Below, one piece after another: positions 44,891 to 53,033 of a DNA stretch of 64,000 nucleotides; positions within the stretch are counted from its first letter, which is position 1; every line of letters begins with the position of its first letter. Position numbers and translations under genes: made by a program. The DNA is from Herbiconiux solani NBRC 106740 (GTDB lineage Bacteria; Actinomycetota; Actinomycetes; Actinomycetales; Microbacteriaceae), in NCBI RefSeq assembly GCF_001571005.1, contig NZ_BCST01000001.1:609094-673093 (forward strand). Reading direction: 5' to 3'. A model generated the notes under the pieces. That model made no database searches. It worked only from the letters and a program-made list of their open reading frames with translations, and was not told where the DNA came from.

Positions 44891-45538
44891 ATGAGCGACG
44901 CCCACGCCAGCTCGGACGAGCGGATCGTGCAGGCCACGCTCCGCCTGCTCCGCGATCGCGGGCCGGCCGGGGTCAACGTCGAGGCCGTCGCGGCCGCATC
45001 CGGAGTCGCGAAGACGACGATCTACCGCCGCTACGTAGACCGCGAAGCGCTGCTCACGGCCGCCATCGACGCGGCGACAACCGAGGTCACGCTGCCCACC
45101 GGCATGTCGACCTACGACACGCTGCACTGGCTGCTGGGCGCCGCTCGCGTGCGGGTGCAGGAGATCGTGGGGCGCGGCACGGTCGCCGCCATCCTGATCG
45201 ACGACGACGCACCCTTCACCGATCAGCTGCGCGACATGATCCGGATGCGGAGCCACCAGCTGGTGACGTTCCTCGAGACGGCCGTCGCGCGTGGAGACCT
45301 GCGGTCGGGCCTCGACGTCAAGCTCGTGGTGAGCGTGCTGCTCGGCTCGGCCGTGGGCCACGTCATCCGCGGCGGCGAGCCCGACGAGGTGTGGGCCGAC
45401 CGACTGCTCACCCTGCTCTGGCCCGCGCTGGCGCCGCCCGGCGCCCCCGCCGAGCGCGCGGCCACCCGCCCGACTGCCCTCGACCCGTCACCGACTGCCC
45501 TCGACCCGTCACTTGTTGACGCTAAACCCGAGGAATAG
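44891..45538 (+). CDS. TetR-family regulator next to the ether-lipid cluster
   Basis: 215 residues from the ATG at 44891. Helix-turn-helix: DERIVQATLRLLRDRG, VNVEAVAAASGVAKTTIYRRYVDREALL. TetR_C_11-type ligand domain (RVQEIVGRGTVAAILIDDD, FTDQLRDMIRMRSHQLVTFLE). The C-terminus contains a perfect 21-base tandem duplication encoding PTALDPS twice. It is convergent with the alkyl-DHAP synthase-like gene, 30 bases apart, making it the nearest regulator candidate for the lipid cluster. The ligand might be an acyl-CoA; this is inference. Confidence 0.9.
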   Translation: MSDAHASSDERIVQATLRLLRDRGPAGVNVEAVAAASGVAKTTIYRRYVDREALLTAAIDAATTEVTLPTGMSTYDTLHWLLGAARVRVQEIVGRGTVAAILIDDDAPFTDQLRDMIRMRSHQLVTFLETAVARGDLRSGLDVKLVVSVLLGSAVGHVIRGGEPDEVWADRLLTLLWPALAPPGAPAERAATRPTALDPSPTALDPSLVDAKPEE

Positions 45539-45549
45539 CGACAACAACT
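45511..45549. terminator. Bidirectional hairpin between convergent TetR and AGPS-like genes
   Basis: ACTTGTTGACGCTA (45511-45524) pairs with TAGCGACAACAACT (45536-45549) at 12 of 14 positions, with an 11-base loop. It overlaps the TetR stop codon and ends 20 bases before the AGPS-like stop. AT-rich compared with its surroundings, it fits a shared terminator for both genes. Confidence 0.5.
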
Positions 45550-45568
45550 GACGGATCGCGGACAGGGG

Positions 45569-47320
45569 TCAGGCGGTCGGGACCTTCGGGGTCGCGCGAG
45601 GGGTCGCCCGGGGCGCCGCCGCCACGAGCGCCGCCACGTCAGCCGCCGTGACCTGCTTCGGCCCCAGCACCTTCCCGGGGTTGAACAGCTGCGCCGGGTC
45701 GGCCGAGTCGAACAGGCCCTGCATGAGCGCCACGCCCCCGGCCGAGATGTCCTGCTCCATCCACGGGGCGTGCTCGACGCCCACGCCGTGGTGGTGCGAC
45801 AGGGTGCCCGAGGCATCCTGGAACGCCTGCTGGATCGAGTGCTTCACGACCTCGTACTGCGCGATCGGGTCGTCCCCGTGCACGAAGGCGAAGGTGAAGT
45901 ACAGGCACGCTCCCGAGTGGTACGAGTGCGAGAGGTGGCACATGATCCAGCCGTGCACACCCAGCGCGTCGTACGCGTTCTGAGCGGCTGCGACGGTGGA
46001 GTCGTAGACCTCCTGCAGCTTCGACCAGGGCGCCGCGGTCTCTGACACGTCGGCGGCCGCACCCCGGTCGAGCAGGAAGTCGCGGAGGTAGGGCGTGTCG
46101 AACTTCTTCTGGTCGTAGAGGGCGCCCGGGCCCTTGCCCACGCCGAGACCGCCGTGCTTCTTCACGATCGCGCCGACGAGCTTCTTCTCGTACGACACGT
46201 GCGAAGGCGAGCCCTCGAAGCCGATGAACGAGAGGCACATGTCCTCCAGCACCCAGCCGCGGCGCTTCAGCACCGACATCAGGATGTTCTGGGCCGCCCC
46301 TGAGACGCCCTTGGACGCCTTGCGGGTGGCCAGCGAGAAGCCGCTCTCGCGGGCGTCGGACACGCGCGTGATCGAGGGCGAGGCGTCCGACTCGGCGATC
46401 TCGTGCATCGCGGCCAGGCCCGCCTTCCAGTTCGGGAAGAAGTAGGCCTGCACCTCCCGGAGCTCCGGCGTGCGGTGCACCTGGACGGTCACCTCGGTGA
46501 TGACGCCGAGGCGCCCCTCCGAGCCGATGATCATCTCGCGCACCGAGGGGCCGGTCGAGGTCGACGGCAGGGCGCGCAGTTCGACGATCGTGCCGGGACG
46601 CACCATCCGGAGTCCGCGGGCGATGTCGGCGATGTCGCCGTACTTGTCGCTCTGCATGCCCGAGGAGCGCGTCGCGACCCAGCCGCCGACGGTCGAGTGG
46701 GTGAAGCTGTCGGGGAAGTGCCCCATGGTCCAGCCCTTGGCGTTCAGCTGCTCCTCGATGTCGGGGCCCTGGGCGCCGGCCTCGATGCGGGCGAGCCCGG
46801 ATCCCTCGTCGATGTCGAGCACGCGGTTGAGGCGCCCGAGGTCGAGCGAGACGATCGTGCGGGTCTCGGACTCCAGCGGCTCGAGGCTGCCGGCGATGTT
46901 GCTGCCCCCGCCGAAGGGGATGATGACGGCGCCCTCGGCGACGGCGGCGTCGACGATCTGCTGCACCTGCCACTCGTCACCGGGGTAGACGACGATGTCC
47001 GGCACCCGGGCGATCTCGTTGCGGCGGATGCGCAGCAGGTCGCGGATGCTCTTGCCGTAGGTGTGGATGACGCGCACCTGGTCGTCGGTCGACGCCGACT
47101 CCTCGCCGACGATCGCGACCAGCTCGGCCTCGAAGGTGGGCGAGAGCCGCGGCGGTGCCACGGTCAGCTGGTCGAAGTCGAGCGGCGGCACCGGAGGCGT
47201 CCGCACGTCGAGCGCCACGGCCTTCTGCACGAAGGGCACGAACTCGGGCTTGTCCTCGAAGTGGAAGCCGACGCCCTCGACGCCCCACCCCCACCACTTC
47301 ATGTGCTTGACGTCGGTCAT
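45569..47320 (-). CDS. FAD-dependent alkyldihydroxyacetonephosphate synthase (AGPS) homologue
   Basis: Expected reaction: replaces the acyl chain of acyl-DHAP by a fatty alcohol, forming the glycerol ether bond. 583 residues. N-terminal MKWWGWG matches the AGPS family start. The VAO-type FAD domain follows (PFGGGSNIAGSLE at 135-147; THSTVGGWVATRSSGMQSD about 208-225; IIGSEGRLGVITEVTVQV). The cap and active site have Arg413 (YLRDF), Tyr467 (SHSYHSGACLYF) and the triple His 509-511 (GTLSHHHGVG). These equal the key Arg, Tyr and His of mammalian AGPS. A plain FAD oxidase (glycolate or lactate type) would lack HHHG in this context. ATG at 47320 has AAGGGAG upstream and overlaps the acyltransferase stop. 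Confidence 0.9.
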   Translation of the reverse strand: MTDVKHMKWWGWGVEGVGFHFEDKPEFVPFVQKAVALDVRTPPVPPLDFDQLTVAPPRLSPTFEAELVAIVGEESASTDDQVRVIHTYGKSIRDLLRIRRNEIARVPDIVVYPGDEWQVQQIVDAAVAEGAVIIPFGGGSNIAGSLEPLESETRTIVSLDLGRLNRVLDIDEGSGLARIEAGAQGPDIEEQLNAKGWTMGHFPDSFTHSTVGGWVATRSSGMQSDKYGDIADIARGLRMVRPGTIVELRALPSTSTGPSVREMIIGSEGRLGVITEVTVQVHRTPELREVQAYFFPNWKAGLAAMHEIAESDASPSITRVSDARESGFSLATRKASKGVSGAAQNILMSVLKRRGWVLEDMCLSFIGFEGSPSHVSYEKKLVGAIVKKHGGLGVGKGPGALYDQKKFDTPYLRDFLLDRGAAADVSETAAPWSKLQEVYDSTVAAAQNAYDALGVHGWIMCHLSHSYHSGACLYFTFAFVHGDDPIAQYEVVKHSIQQAFQDASGTLSHHHGVGVEHAPWMEQDISAGGVALMQGLFDSADPAQLFNPGKVLGPKQVTAADVAALVAAAPRATPRATPKVPTA

Positions 47321-48069
47321 GCGGCTCCCTTCATGGAATTCCTGGTGGTCGAGCGCACCGGCAGGGCCGGGATGCTCGAGGTGCCCGCGGCGTCGGAGTG
47401 CAGTCTGCGCACTTCCCGCGCGATCCGGGCGGAGAACTGGTCCGGCGTCTCGCCGGGCCGGCCGAGCATGGGCTCGCCGAACACGACCGCGACCGGCGGA
47501 CGGCCCGGGATCGGCCAGTTGCGGCCTCGCGGCATCGCGAGGCTCGCGCCCACGAGGGCGATCGGCACGCACGGCACGTCGCAGGCGATCGAGAGCGCCG
47601 CGGCACCGGCCTTGAAGTCGGCCATCTCGCCGGTCTTCGAGCGCGTGCCCTCGGGGAAGACGAGCAGCGGCACCCCGCGGGCGAGCAGCTTCTTCGACAC
47701 CCCCTGCTTCTGGGCGGTGCCGGTGCGGTCGATCGGGAAGGCGTTGAAGAACAGGGCGGTGAGGATGCGCCGCCACCAGATGTCGAAGAAGTAGTCGGCA
47801 GCGGCCCCGGCGGCGAGGTAGCGGCCGAGCCGGCGCGGCAGCGCGCACATGATCAGCGGGGCGTCGAGATGGCTGGAGTGGTTCGCGACGGCGATGAACG
47901 CGCCCTGGACGCCCTTCACGGCGTCGTGCCCGCGCACGCTGACACGCGTGATCGACCAGACCACCGACTTCAGCACGACCCGCTGCGCGATGAACCGCAT
48001 GCCGGCCATGACGGGCGAGGTGAACCGGTCCTTGGGCGGGTGGACGAGCTGAGGATGCTTCTCGGTCAT
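47317..48069 (-). CDS. PlsC-family 1-acyl-glycerol/DHAP-phosphate acyltransferase
   Basis: 250 residues. Acyltransferase motifs: NHSSHLDAP (NHx4D, catalytic His/Asp), AFPIDRTG, FPEGTRSKTG (substrate binding) and CVPIALVG. One membrane-associated N-terminal helix. The start overlaps the SDR stop and the stop overlaps the AGPS-like start, both by ATGA, so the three are translationally coupled. In this setting it could acylate DHAP first (GNPAT-like) or the sn-2 position of alkyl-glycerol phosphate later; sequence does not decide. Confidence 0.92.
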   Translation of the reverse strand: MTEKHPQLVHPPKDRFTSPVMAGMRFIAQRVVLKSVVWSITRVSVRGHDAVKGVQGAFIAVANHSSHLDAPLIMCALPRRLGRYLAAGAAADYFFDIWWRRILTALFFNAFPIDRTGTAQKQGVSKKLLARGVPLLVFPEGTRSKTGEMADFKAGAAALSIACDVPCVPIALVGASLAMPRGRNWPIPGRPPVAVVFGEPMLGRPGETPDQFSARIAREVRRLHSDAAGTSSIPALPVRSTTRNSMKGAA

Positions 48070-48887
48070 CGGTCTGCCTTCGATCTGTCCTCGGTGTTCG
48101 GCGCCGCGGGCCCGGACGGTTTGTTGCGGCTGGACGAGATCCGGCCCGAGATCCAGCGGATGACGCCCCGGGGAAGGTGGCGGGTGAAGAAGAACAGCAC
48201 CTTGAAGCGCTTCGACGGCACCGAGAGCACCTTGCCGCGCGCGACGTCGCGGAGAGCCTCCTCGACGAGCTGGTCGACGTCGATCCAGAGGAAGTCGGGG
48301 ATGGACTTGGTGCGGATGCCCGCGCGGTCGTGGAACTCGGTGTGCACCCAGCCCGGCAGCACGGCACTGACCTGAACGTTGGTGTTCCGCAGCTCCACCG
48401 CCAGCGACTCCGTGTAGGCCGTCGTCCACGCCTTGACGGCCGAGTAGTCGCCGGTCGCGATCGTGCCGGCCACGCTCGAGACGTTGAGGATCGTGCCACG
48501 GTGGCGGGCGGTCATCGCGCGGCCGGCCGCTCCTCCCAGCACGAGGACGGCGAGGCACATCACGGCGAGCGCCCGTTCGTGCACCGCGACGTCGTGGTCC
48601 AGCAGCGAGCCGTGCATCCCGAAGCCCGCGTTGTTCACGAGGAAGTCGATCGGATCCTCGGTGCTCTCCAGGCGCGCCGCGACGCGATCCATGTCCTCAC
48701 GCACCGCGAGATCGGCGGAGATCGTCTCCACGCGCGTTGCACCGTCACGACCGAGTTCCTCGGCCATCTCCCGGAGCCGGGATTCGTCGCGGGCCACCAG
48801 CACGAGGTCGAAGCCCCGGAGAGAGAGTGCCCGGGCGAATGCCGCACCGATACCGGAAGTGCCACCGGTCACCAGAGCCGTCGCCAT
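48066..48887 (-). CDS. Short-chain dehydrogenase/reductase, candidate acyl/alkyl-DHAP reductase
   Basis: 273 residues from the ATG at 48887 (MATALVTGGTSGIG). Classical SDR: TGGTSGIG cofactor loop, NNAGFG, catalytic Ser-Tyr-Lys in LNVSSVAGTIATGDYSAVKAW, and PGWVHTEF after it. A C-terminal basic, hydrophobic segment (KRFKVLFFFTRHLPRGVIRW) may touch the membrane. This form is close in layout to yeast Ayr1 and human DHRS7B, which reduce 1-acyl/alkyl-DHAP. Assignment to that step rests on the operon with the AGPS homologue. Confidence 0.87.
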   Translation of the reverse strand: MATALVTGGTSGIGAAFARALSLRGFDLVLVARDESRLREMAEELGRDGATRVETISADLAVREDMDRVAARLESTEDPIDFLVNNAGFGMHGSLLDHDVAVHERALAVMCLAVLVLGGAAGRAMTARHRGTILNVSSVAGTIATGDYSAVKAWTTAYTESLAVELRNTNVQVSAVLPGWVHTEFHDRAGIRTKSIPDFLWIDVDQLVEEALRDVARGKVLSVPSKRFKVLFFFTRHLPRGVIRWISGRISSSRNKPSGPAAPNTEDRSKADR

Positions 48888-48899
48888 CTGCTTAGGATA

Positions 48900-48918
48900 C
48901 GCTACGGAGTGCGTAGCG
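48900..48918. promoter_or_regulatory. Perfect 7-5-7 palindrome in the divergent ether-lipid promoter
   Basis: CGCTACG (48900-48906), GAGTG spacer, CGTAGCG (48912-48918). It lies 13 bases from the SDR start and 77-95 bases from the ferritin-like start, beside TAGGAT (48893-48898), which could serve as a -10 box on either strand. This is the size and symmetry of a TetR-family operator and would allow one regulator to control both operons. Confidence 0.65.
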
Positions 48919-48994
48919 ACCGACGTGCGCATCCCACCACGAACCCAGGTACCGCCGTCACCACGGAGGAATTCCGTTGTCCGGAGAGAACACC

Positions 48995-49873
48995 ATGACT
49001 GTCGACGAGACCGACCCCATCCGGCCCCCGGCGACCCGGTTCGACGTCCGGGACTTCGCCCGCACCGCCGTGGGAAGCCACCGCGACGAGATCGACCTCG
49101 AGGCCTTCGCCGCGAATCCGCTGAACCCCGAGACGGTGCGTTCGCTCGCCTATCTGCGCGAGCTCGAGCGCTCCACCATGACGTACCTGCGGAACGTGCT
49201 CGTCACCCCGACCCACAAGGATGCGCGGGTCACCGCCTTCCTCACCACCTGGGCCTTCGAGAAGTACTGGATCGCCGACGCGCTCGAGCAGATCGTGCTG
49301 GCCCACGACTTCGATCCGGCCTCGGTCGTCGACCTCTCCCGGTTCCGCGCCTTCGCCCTCGAGTTCGCCGAGCGCACCACCCCGATCGTGGAGTCCTTCC
49401 GCGCCAACGCGATCGGCCCCGACGTGGTCGGCGTGCATCTCGCGACGGTCGCCGTCGACGAGTGGGTGGTCGAGGCCGCCTACCTCCAGCTGATCGAGGC
49501 CGACCCGAACCCGGAGCTCGTCTCCCTGCTCGAGCGCGTGCTCGAGGTGAAGAAGCGGCACCGCTCGTTCGTCGAACCCGAGACCGATCGCCGGCTGGCC
49601 GACTCGGCGCGCGCCCGCAAGCTCGCCCGACGCGCGCTCCGACGCACCGCCTGGCCCGTCGGCGCATCCAGCCTCGCGAAATCCGAGACGGCCGTGTTCT
49701 ACGAATCACTCTTCGACGCCGGGCTCGCCGAGCGGATCGACGTGCGCGTCCGCCGCATCCCGGGCCTGGACGACCTCCACCTGATCCGCACCGCCCGCCG
49801 CCAGGCGCTGGCGCGCGGGAACCGAACCCGCTCCTCCCAGGGCACCGACACGAAAGGCGGCACGAACGGATGA
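48995..49873 (+). CDS. Ferritin-like protein with incomplete di-iron ligands
   Basis: 292 residues from the ATG at 48995 (GGAGAG upstream); a TTG at 48977 with GGAGGA 6 bases before it is an equal alternative. It is paralogous to the protein at 52239-53033, sharing RSLxY and YLRxxLVTPxHKDxxVTAF. Of the six metal ligands in the paralogue only Glu58, Glu156 and His189 remain; the others are Lys90, Ile93 and Lys186. It is therefore unlikely to hold a normal di-iron centre and may act as a partner subunit or binding protein. The stop overlaps the reductase gene start by ATGA. Confidence 0.8.
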   Translation: MTVDETDPIRPPATRFDVRDFARTAVGSHRDEIDLEAFAANPLNPETVRSLAYLRELERSTMTYLRNVLVTPTHKDARVTAFLTTWAFEKYWIADALEQIVLAHDFDPASVVDLSRFRAFALEFAERTTPIVESFRANAIGPDVVGVHLATVAVDEWVVEAAYLQLIEADPNPELVSLLERVLEVKKRHRSFVEPETDRRLADSARARKLARRALRRTAWPVGASSLAKSETAVFYESLFDAGLAERIDVRVRRIPGLDDLHLIRTARRQALARGNRTRSSQGTDTKGGTNG

Positions 49874-52227
49874 CCGACCCCACCCCGCTCGATGAGCCCA
49901 CCACGCCCGCGAACCCCGACTTCACGCTGGGCTCCTCGCACGTGCTGCTCACCGGCGCGACCGGTTTCGTGGGTCAGGCCGTTCTCGAACGCCTGCTGTC
50001 GACGCATCCGGACACCCGGATCTCGTTGCTGATCCGCCCGAAGTCGCGCACCACCGGCGAGACCCGCCTGCAGACCCTGCTGAAGAAGCCCGTGTTCCGC
50101 TCCTGGCGCGAACGCGTCGGAGAAGACGAGGTCGAGCGGGCCATCCGCGAGCGCCTCACCGTCATCCAGGGCGACCTGGCGAACCCGGGCGAGCTGCCCG
50201 GCGACATCGACGTCGTGCTGCACGGCGCCTCGACCGTCTCGTTCGACCCGCCGATCGACGACGCCTTCCAGACCAACGTCGACGGAGCCACCGGCCTCTA
50301 CGGCGCGCTGCTCGCATCCGGATCCGACCCGCACGTCGTGCACGTCTCGACCGCGTACGTCGGCGGCATGCGGAAGGGCGTCTCGCCCGAGGCCTCCCTC
50401 GTGCACGACATCGACTGGCGTGCCGAGAACGCCGCCGCGAAGTCGGCCCGCCGCCGCGTCGAGATGGCCTCCCGCCAGCCCGAGGTGCTGCGGAAGCTGC
50501 TGGCCGCCTCGCGCGCCAAGCTCGGCAAGGTCGGCCCCCAGGCCGTGGCCCAGGACGCGGAGGCCGCTCGCATCGAGTGGGTCACCAAGCGCCTGATCGA
50601 CCACGGCCGCATCCGCGCCGAGTCCCTCGGCTGGACCGATGTCTACACGCTGACCAAGGCGTTCGCCGAGCGGGCCGCCGAAGAGCTCTGGGGCACCGCG
50701 GGCCACCGCCTCAGCATCGTGCGCCCCTCGATCATCGAGAGCGCCCTCAAGCACCCGCAGCCCGGCTGGCTCGACGGCTTCAAGGTCGCCGACCCGCTGA
50801 TCATGGCCTACGGGCGCGGTCAGCTGCCCGAGTTCCCGGGAGTGCCCGACTCGATCCTCGACGTCATCCCGGTCGACTTCGTGGTCAACGCGATCCTCGC
50901 CGCCGCCGTCACGCCGGCCCCGGTCGACGAGCCGAACTACTACCAGGTGGTCTCCGGCGCGCGGAACCCGCTGCCCTTCCACACGATGTACGAGAACGTC
51001 AAGGAGTTCTTCACGAAGAACCCCATGCCACACGTCGACGGCCCGATCCAGGTGCCGTCGTGGCGCTTCCCGGGCGGGCGCTCGGTCGAGCGCACTCTCC
51101 GCATGCAGGAGCGCCTGACCTCCGCCGCCGACGACACCGTCGCCCGGATGCCCTCCACGATCCGCACGCGGAAGTGGACGCAGTCGCTCCACCAGCGCCA
51201 GCGCGGCCTCGACCAGCTCCGCTACTTCGCCGAGCTGTACCGCGCCTACGTGCAGACCGAGCTGATCTTCGACGACAAGAACACCCGGGCCCTCAACCAG
51301 TCGATCCCCGAGGCGCTCCGCGACGACCGCGGCTTCGACGTGGTCGAGATCGACTGGCACGACTACTTCCAGAACATCCACTTCCCCTCGATCACCGGCC
51401 TCACCAAGGCCTACGCGAACCGGCCTGCCGGCAAGGCCCGCGCCAAACGCGCGCTCCCGGTGCGCAGCGACGTCGTCGCCGTGTTCGACTTCGAGGGCAC
51501 CCTGGTGGAGTCGAACCTGGTCGAGCAGTACCTCTGGGTGCGCCTCGCGATGATCCCGAAGGCCCAATGGCCGCAGGAGTTCGCGAGCCTGATGCTCTCG
51601 GTGCCGAAGTTCCTGCGGGCCGACCGTCGCGACCGAGGCGAGTTCATCCGCACCCTCGTCCGCCGCTACAAGGGCATCCGCGTCGACGAGCTGCAGCAGC
51701 TGGTCGAGGGCCGCTTCGGCGCCGCGATGCTCAGCCGGGCGATCCCGGATGCGCTGGACCGCGTCGCCCAGCACCGTGCCGCCGGTCACCGCACCGTGCT
51801 CGTCACCGGCGCGACGCGCTCGGCGGCCGAGCCGTTCGCCGCGTTCTTCGACGACGTCGTGGCCGGCGAGATGCACTCCTCGAAGGGCGTGCTCACCGGG
51901 TACCTGGCGACTCCCCCGCTGGTCGACGAGGCGCGGGCCGCCTGGCTCCGCGAGTACGCCGACCGTCACGGCATGAATCTCAGCCAGTCCTACGGCTACG
52001 GCGACAGCCTCGCCGACGTCGCGTGGCTCCAGCTGGTCGGCAACGCGACCGTCGTGAATCCCGATACCGATCTGTATCGGCACGCGCAACGAACTAAGTG
52101 GACGGTGGAGGACTGGACCAGGCGTTCATCCGATCACCGACCCGGCCCCGGTAACCTGTCCCTGTTGCCCGAGGCATCCGCAGCACCCGAGGAAGGAGAC
52201 CGGTCCGGCGCTCGCGACGCGCGCTGA
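49870..52227 (+). CDS. Fatty-acyl-CoA reductase fused to HAD-IB phosphatase-like domain
   Basis: 785 residues. Residues 20-400: extended SDR of the eukaryote-like FAR/thioester-reductase type, with LLTGATGFVGQAVLERLL (cofactor, 28-35), VVHVSTAYVGG, Tyr259-x3-Lys263 (DVYTLTKAFAE) and RPSIIESALKHPQPGW. Residues 400-520 form the FAR C-terminal-like linker. Residues 535-760: HAD-IB fold with FDFEGTLVESN (Asp540; the second Asp is Glu542), VTGATRS and GYGDSLADVAWL. It would produce fatty alcohol, the substrate for the AGPS homologue across the divergent promoter. The disordered tail ends GARDAR. The role of the HAD part (dephosphorylating a glycerolipid?) is inference. Confidence 0.88.
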   Translation: MTDPTPLDEPTTPANPDFTLGSSHVLLTGATGFVGQAVLERLLSTHPDTRISLLIRPKSRTTGETRLQTLLKKPVFRSWRERVGEDEVERAIRERLTVIQGDLANPGELPGDIDVVLHGASTVSFDPPIDDAFQTNVDGATGLYGALLASGSDPHVVHVSTAYVGGMRKGVSPEASLVHDIDWRAENAAAKSARRRVEMASRQPEVLRKLLAASRAKLGKVGPQAVAQDAEAARIEWVTKRLIDHGRIRAESLGWTDVYTLTKAFAERAAEELWGTAGHRLSIVRPSIIESALKHPQPGWLDGFKVADPLIMAYGRGQLPEFPGVPDSILDVIPVDFVVNAILAAAVTPAPVDEPNYYQVVSGARNPLPFHTMYENVKEFFTKNPMPHVDGPIQVPSWRFPGGRSVERTLRMQERLTSAADDTVARMPSTIRTRKWTQSLHQRQRGLDQLRYFAELYRAYVQTELIFDDKNTRALNQSIPEALRDDRGFDVVEIDWHDYFQNIHFPSITGLTKAYANRPAGKARAKRALPVRSDVVAVFDFEGTLVESNLVEQYLWVRLAMIPKAQWPQEFASLMLSVPKFLRADRRDRGEFIRTLVRRYKGIRVDELQQLVEGRFGAAMLSRAIPDALDRVAQHRAAGHRTVLVTGATRSAAEPFAAFFDDVVAGEMHSSKGVLTGYLATPPLVDEARAAWLREYADRHGMNLSQSYGYGDSLADVAWLQLVGNATVVNPDTDLYRHAQRTKWTVEDWTRRSSDHRPGPGNLSLLPEASAAPEEGDRSGARDAR

Positions 52228-52238
52228 CCGACAGTCCC

Positions 52239-53033
52239 ATGGCATTCGACATCGACAAGTACACGGAGACCTCGACGAAGGTCGCCTGGCAGGATCTGGA
52301 CTTCTCGGAGTTCCGCGACAACCCGCTCCCCGAGGGCACCCTCCGGAGCCTTCGCTACATGTGTGACATCGAGTACCACACGGTCTGCTACCTGCGGGAC
52401 ATGCTGGTCACCCCCTCGCACAAGGACGAGGACGTCACGGCGTTCATGACCATGTGGAACCGCGAGGAGTTCTGGCACGGCGAGGCTCTTGCCGCGGTGC
52501 TCGCCGAGCACGACGTGATCGTCGACTTCGACGAGCTGAAGGCCACGCGCCTCAAGCTCGGCTGGAAGGACCGCCTCGACCCGGTCAAGCAGTCCCTGCT
52601 CGGCAACATCGTCGGCTCGGGCTTCATCGCCGTGCACATGGTCTGGGGCGCCGCGAACGAGTGGTCGGCGGTCGCCGCCTACAACCGCCTCGCCGACATG
52701 GAGAAGCACCCGGTGCTCGCCGAGCTGCTCCGCCGCATCGCCAAGCAGGAGGCCCGCCACGTCGCGTTCTACGCGACCCAGGCCCGCGAGCGTCTCGGCA
52801 AGAGCAAGAAGGCCCAGGTGCTGGCGCGCTTCGCGCTGAAGAACTTCTGGGGCCCCGTGGGCTCCGGCGTGATGACCGACGACGAGGTCAAGCACGTGAT
52901 GGGTCACCTGATGGGCGGACCCGAGGGCCGCAAGGAGGCCGCGAAGATCGACGCCCACATCGCCAGGATGCCGGGGCTGGCCGGTCTCACGATCGTGCAG
53001 GACGCCCTGGACGCGCGGGGCATCGCGGCCTGA
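52239..53033 (+). CDS. Ferritin-like di-iron protein, candidate lipid oxygenase/desaturase
   Basis: 264 residues. Four-helix di-iron fold with a full set: Glu45 (CDIEYH), Glu77-x2-His80 (REEFWH), Glu141 (ANEWSA) and Glu171-x2-His174 (QEARH). Soluble, with no membrane helix, so distinct from membrane desaturases and from CarF/TMEM189. Such folds (acyl-ACP desaturase, MiaE, aldehyde-deformylating enzymes) use O2 to oxidise C-H bonds. It follows the reductase by 11 bases with no strong ribosome site, and its paralogue precedes the reductase. In an ether-lipid operon it could introduce the vinyl-ether bond or modify the alkyl chain; not proven. Confidence 0.85.
   Translation: MAFDIDKYTETSTKVAWQDLDFSEFRDNPLPEGTLRSLRYMCDIEYHTVCYLRDMLVTPSHKDEDVTAFMTMWNREEFWHGEALAAVLAEHDVIVDFDELKATRLKLGWKDRLDPVKQSLLGNIVGSGFIAVHMVWGAANEWSAVAAYNRLADMEKHPVLAELLRRIAKQEARHVAFYATQARERLGKSKKAQVLARFALKNFWGPVGSGVMTDDEVKHVMGHLMGGPEGRKEAAKIDAHIARMPGLAGLTIVQDALDARGIAA

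Noticed and set aside
49699..52089. 796-codon minus-strand frame opposite the FAR-HAD gene
   Set aside because: Antisense to a gene with clear catalytic motifs; translation is rich in Arg/Gly/Val/His without domains.
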